Below, piece after piece: positions 60,555-64,000 of a stretch of 64,000 nt of DNA. The stretch is taken from the NCBI GenBank assembly GCA_020746875.1, contig JAGTJL010000016.1, forward strand, positions 1,426,001 to 1,490,000, given 5' to 3'. The DNA comes from Rhexocercosporidium sp. MPI-PUGE-AT-0058. Taxonomy: Eukaryota; Ascomycota; Leotiomycetes; Helotiales. The position numbers were made by a program, and so were the translations under genes. The notes under the pieces are model-generated. The model was not told the origin of the DNA. It was given only the letters and a program-made list of their open reading frames with translations, and searched no databases. The stretch's first letter is position 1; each line of letters opens with the position of its first letter.

Positions 60555-60556
60555 TC

Positions 60557-63500
60557 ATGAAGCCAGAGCCGCACTCCATTTTCGCAGCAGCTCAACCTCT
60601 CCACGAGCGGACATCTTCTCCTACGACCTCGACCCTTTCCGTCGCGACTTGTGCAATCGAGCGAGGCAGCAGGGAGGAGCCTCAGCAGGTCCGCCCCCAG
60701 GAAGAAGACCCCCTGGTACTTAGCCGAAGAGAGTCTCCGCGAGTACTCGTATCAGCCCCAGCCAGAGGCCGTCTACCATCTCTTAACCTGCCCGAAGCCA
60801 ATGTTCAAGTAAACGACGGAACATGCCCCACGAATTTACCAGCTTCTGAGCCCTCCTCTCGAGTTCTGGACAATTCCCTTGCTCGAATAACCCTCCAGCC
60901 TCCAGAATCACCGCATGCCTTCGAAACATCCAAGAGGAGTGGAGGATCAAGGCCAGCATCGACAGAGAGGCCTCAGAAGAGAAATCGGCCCAAGTTTATG
61001 ATAGCACGCCAACATACCCTTGATTCAGAAACTGAACAGACTGCGCTTCTAAGGAAGACCCAACCCGCCGCTCCCCTTTCACCTCTATTTTTCTCGTCCC
61101 ATAGGAAAAGGCTATCGCTCCCTTCAAGTGCCACAATGCTAAACAAGGCCCGAGGTAGTCTCAGCCAATCCAACGCCCTCGCCTCTCCAGGCGAACGCAG
61201 GAGCAAACCGGAAAACACCTCAGCCGGAATGCAGCAATTGGAGGGTGTGGGCATTGTGGAGCTTCTGGAACAAGATGAACGACCTACATTCATCCTCGAT
61301 CTTTCAAATCCAACCAATTTTACCCCAGGAAGCCCATTGCAGATCGTATACTCAAATGTGGCTCTCAGGGCCTATGAATCCGTCTTGGGAATGGTTGAGG
61401 GTAAAGCAGACTTGGACAGCCCCGGGGTCGCTGTAACAAACGACTTTCCCGAATTCAAGGCCTGGGCATTATCTTATGTCAAGAATGGCGAAAGTCTGGA
61501 TGTGTGCCTTCCCTCGATGAAATATGGAGGCTTTACGTGGAACTGCAGCACACTGAGAAAGCGACTCCGACTCATCAGTGGTACCAATAATGCTAGCATA
61601 GTCGCGATACCATCAGGGAGCAGTTCGAACGGAGCTCCAAGCATTTCATCAACTATGAGTGAACGGCTGCGGGGGTCAATAGTTGCTCGTATTCCTCGAT
61701 CGCCTCTGGTTCAGACGGCCGAACCCGCAGATTACTTTGGCGATGCTATTCCACATACCAAATCACCAGCAAGCACACCACCCCGACCGGATTTACCAGA
61801 TGTTCTCCAACTAAGTGCAGGCCAGGAGAATGGAACTCCTCCCAAACAGGCCATGCTTGCTTACCAAAGCGAAGCCTTAACGACGGAATTAATGCGTAGT
61901 CGGTATCCTGAGAATCCTTGCTTTGATTGGACTAGAATTCCAATGTCTGCTGCTCTTCCAAAGCATATACAATTTGCTCGATCGGTTGATTGGGCTTCCA
62001 CAGCTCTTGGGCCGATAGAAAATTGGGCATTTGATCTGAGAGCAATGTGTAATCTGTACGATATCTCTCCCCTATGCTATTATCTTTCTAGGTTATAATG
62101 CTCGTCTTTCCTATACTTTTGTCTGCTAATTCGATTTTTTTCTTAGTATCATGGGTTCCCCACATCCTGCAGCAATGTAGTAAGTGTGCTTCGACTTCTT
62201 TCCTATCTTCAAGGGTTCTTCTAGGAGGTTCAAGGCCTGGCCCTCGTCAGACAATTTCTGCCTCCCGGATTGTTTCAAATGTCTAGTATCTTTTTGAAAA
62301 GATAATGCTGATTCCAAGTTCTTTCACAGCTGGGGTGATGAATACATTGCGATTTACAACGAGGTAAATATTGAAGCATCCCATTGAAGAGCGAGAGCTG
62401 ACCAATGCAGGCTTATATTCTGTTAGCTGGTCAAAAACATCCTCAATTAATGGTTAGACACATCAAATATTCTTCAATTTCTAGGGGTTTCTGAAGAGCA
62501 AAGCTGATTAGACTTGTAGGGTCAAAGTTACAAAGCTGCTTGGCCAGAGATTTGGCCAGAAATTGAAGGTGTTTTTGATAATGCTAAACATTCAGGCCAG
62601 TCAACAATGAAAGATGACGATTGCCTTTTCCTCAAAAGGAATGGTTTCCTGGAAGAATCTTACTTTTCGTGGTCAATTATTCCTCTTGTTGGCGAAGACG
62701 GCTCGGTTGTTGGGCTCTACAATCCTGCTTTTGAGAAGACCCGACGCAAGATTGCTGAGAGACGAATGTTGACTTTGAGAGAAGTTGGCGAAAAAACAGC
62801 AAATGCTCGTGAAGTCAAAAGCTTCTGGGGTCAAGTTATCAAAGGACTTGAATACAACGGTTCGTCATGCCCAGGGTCTCCACTTGATGATACTGACTTG
62901 TTACAGAGTTTGATGTACCGTTTGCATTCCTTTACTCCGTTAGTGAAGAGAGTGATAGTGATCTGGGCTCTATGCATTCGGGGTCACTTGCACAAGCACC
63001 GCAATGTATTCTAGAAGGTACTTTGGGTGTTCCTCAAAATCATAGAGCTGTCATTAGTCCGCTTGATTTGAAGACTAGTGATGAAAGCTTTGCTCCCTAT
63101 TTACGAGAGTCGATGCGATACAACAAGTCCATTTTGTTGACTACTGAAGATGGCACGCTATCCTCAGACTTAATCGAAGGTCTTGAATGGCGAGGGTTTG
63201 GAGATCCTTGCCGCGCAGCTATCATCTGTCCAATCCATCCTACTACTGGGGAAACAATTCTTGGATTTCTAGTCATGGGAATCAATCCAAGGCGCCCTTA
63301 CGATGATGATTACAGCCTTTTTATCCAACTTTTGGGACGTCAATTGGCAACCTCGATGGCATCTGTGGTACTTTTCGAGGAGGAGATAAGAAGAGGTCAA
63401 CGAGCTGCCCAACTGGCGGCCCTTGATCGCCAAGAGCTGTCGAAACAACTGGATTTGCGTACCCGAGAGGCTGTGGAGAGTGAGACGAGATTTACACGGA

Positions 63501-64000
63501 TGGCCGAGTTTGCGCCAGTGGGAATGTTCATTGCAGATGGTACGGGTGCGATCACATACAGCAACGATACCTGGTGGGAGATATCGAGACATCCAAGAGG
63601 TGTGAATAGCGCGAACACCTGGATGGACAGCATCAAGGAAGAGGATCGCGTCGGCGTTGAAGTTATCTGGGACAAGCTGGTCTACAAGAAGACTGCCGTC
63701 ACTCACGAGTTCCGATTCAAGACCCCGTGGCAAGATCGCAACGGCAATCGAAGCGATACATGGGTCCTGATGAGCGCTTACCCTGAGAGAGACCACGATG
63801 GCGAGCTAAAAAGTGTTTTTGGCAGCATCACCAATATCAGCCAGCAGAAATGGGCCGAGGACTTCCAGAAAAGAAGAATGGAGGAAGCGATTGAAATGAA
63901 GCGTCAGCAAGAGAATTTCATTGACATGACTTCACATGAGATGAGGAATCCTCTTTCGGCAATCCTGCAATGTAGTGATGAGATAACTTCCACGCTCATG
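60557..64000 (+). CDS. Multi-PAS sensor histidine kinase, 5' part (cut by window edge)
   Basis: Exons 60557-62055, 62147-62179, 62330-62363, 62411-62452, 62520-62859 and 62907 to beyond 64000 give about 1014 residues before the edge. The first 215 residues are Ser/Pro/Arg-rich. A PAS-like segment follows (about 228-290), then a second at about 480-600 assembled from three tiny exons (IMGSPHPAAM, YWGDEYIAIYNE, AYILLAGQKHPQLM). A GAF-like domain (about 655-830, ending LFIQLLGRQLATSMASV) and a PAS domain (about 839-970, FAPVGMFIADGTGAITYSND) come next. The dimerisation domain begins with the H-box FIDMTSHEMRNPLSAILQ; the phospho-accepting His is about residue 993. Most fungal proteins of this build are hybrid kinases with a C-terminal receiver, which would lie outside the window. 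No membrane span is seen. Confidence 0.9.

Larger units (their letters stand above)
58660..60556. promoter_or_regulatory. Long intergenic and 5' leader of histidine kinase gene
   Basis: About 1.9 kb. Features seen: a GA-rich run near 59700-59730, the sequence CCCCTCCCCTCCCCTCCCC (about 60350-60370), and CTAC/ACCT microrepeats near 60083-60104 and just before the start codon. The last kilobase is probably a long transcribed leader, as is common for regulatory kinases. No gene was recognised. Confidence 0.45.

Overview
This window is nuclear DNA of a filamentous ascomycete. Genes lie on both strands and carry many short introns (about 45-100 nt, GT-AG, with CTAAC/CTGAC-like branch points). The products are fungal forms of conserved proteins: Cft1, Pal1, Usb1, Ero1, Cks1, Rsc4, Ssb, mitochondrial RRF, Cdc26, Taf2, Sas4, Cpt1/Ept1 and Ypt35. 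A secreted pectin methylesterase and other surface proteins suggest a plant-associated or saprotrophic species. The protein flavour resembles Leotiomycetes/Helotiales, but that is inference from memory of protein style. All exon joins below were worked out by hand from splice signals, reading phase and family similarity; none has RNA support.

Layout. 0-6 kb: a cut-off LMBD1-type cobalamin transporter (minus) divergent from CFT1 (plus). 6-11 kb: a gene-poor block with three diverged tandem copies of a tiny, unnamed single-pass membrane protein gene; this is the most novel item in the window. 11-14.5 kb: PAL1 and USB1. 14.7-19.2 kb: two neighbouring decayed genes, a Zn2Cys6 regulator and a secreted carboxylesterase. 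19.8-31 kb: ERO1, CKS1, RSC4 and a 13-exon SSB Hsp70. 31.5-35.2 kb: a dense cluster holding an F-box/2EXR-like protein, mitochondrial RRF (with a GC-AG intron), a mitochondrial-type RGG protein and CDC26. 35.6-48.5 kb: TAF2 with a long Pro/Arg-rich tail, SAS4, a fungal IQM-like protein and the CDP-alcohol phosphotransferase, all on minus. 49.6-58.7 kb: a GPI-anchored protein, YPT35, a thioredoxin-fold protein, a Cys-rich membrane protein broken by a TAG stop, and the pectin methylesterase. 60.5-64 kb: a large sensor histidine kinase that runs off the right edge at its H-box.

Most genes are unrelated housekeeping functions: mRNA 3' processing, U6 end trimming, chromatin and TFIID, ER oxidation, cell cycle, co-translational folding, mitochondrial translation and phospholipid synthesis. 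The accessory material is confined to three blocks (6-11 kb, 14.7-19.2 kb, about 49.6-58.7 kb), and all the broken genes fall there. No tRNA, rRNA, transposon or CRISPR array was recognised.
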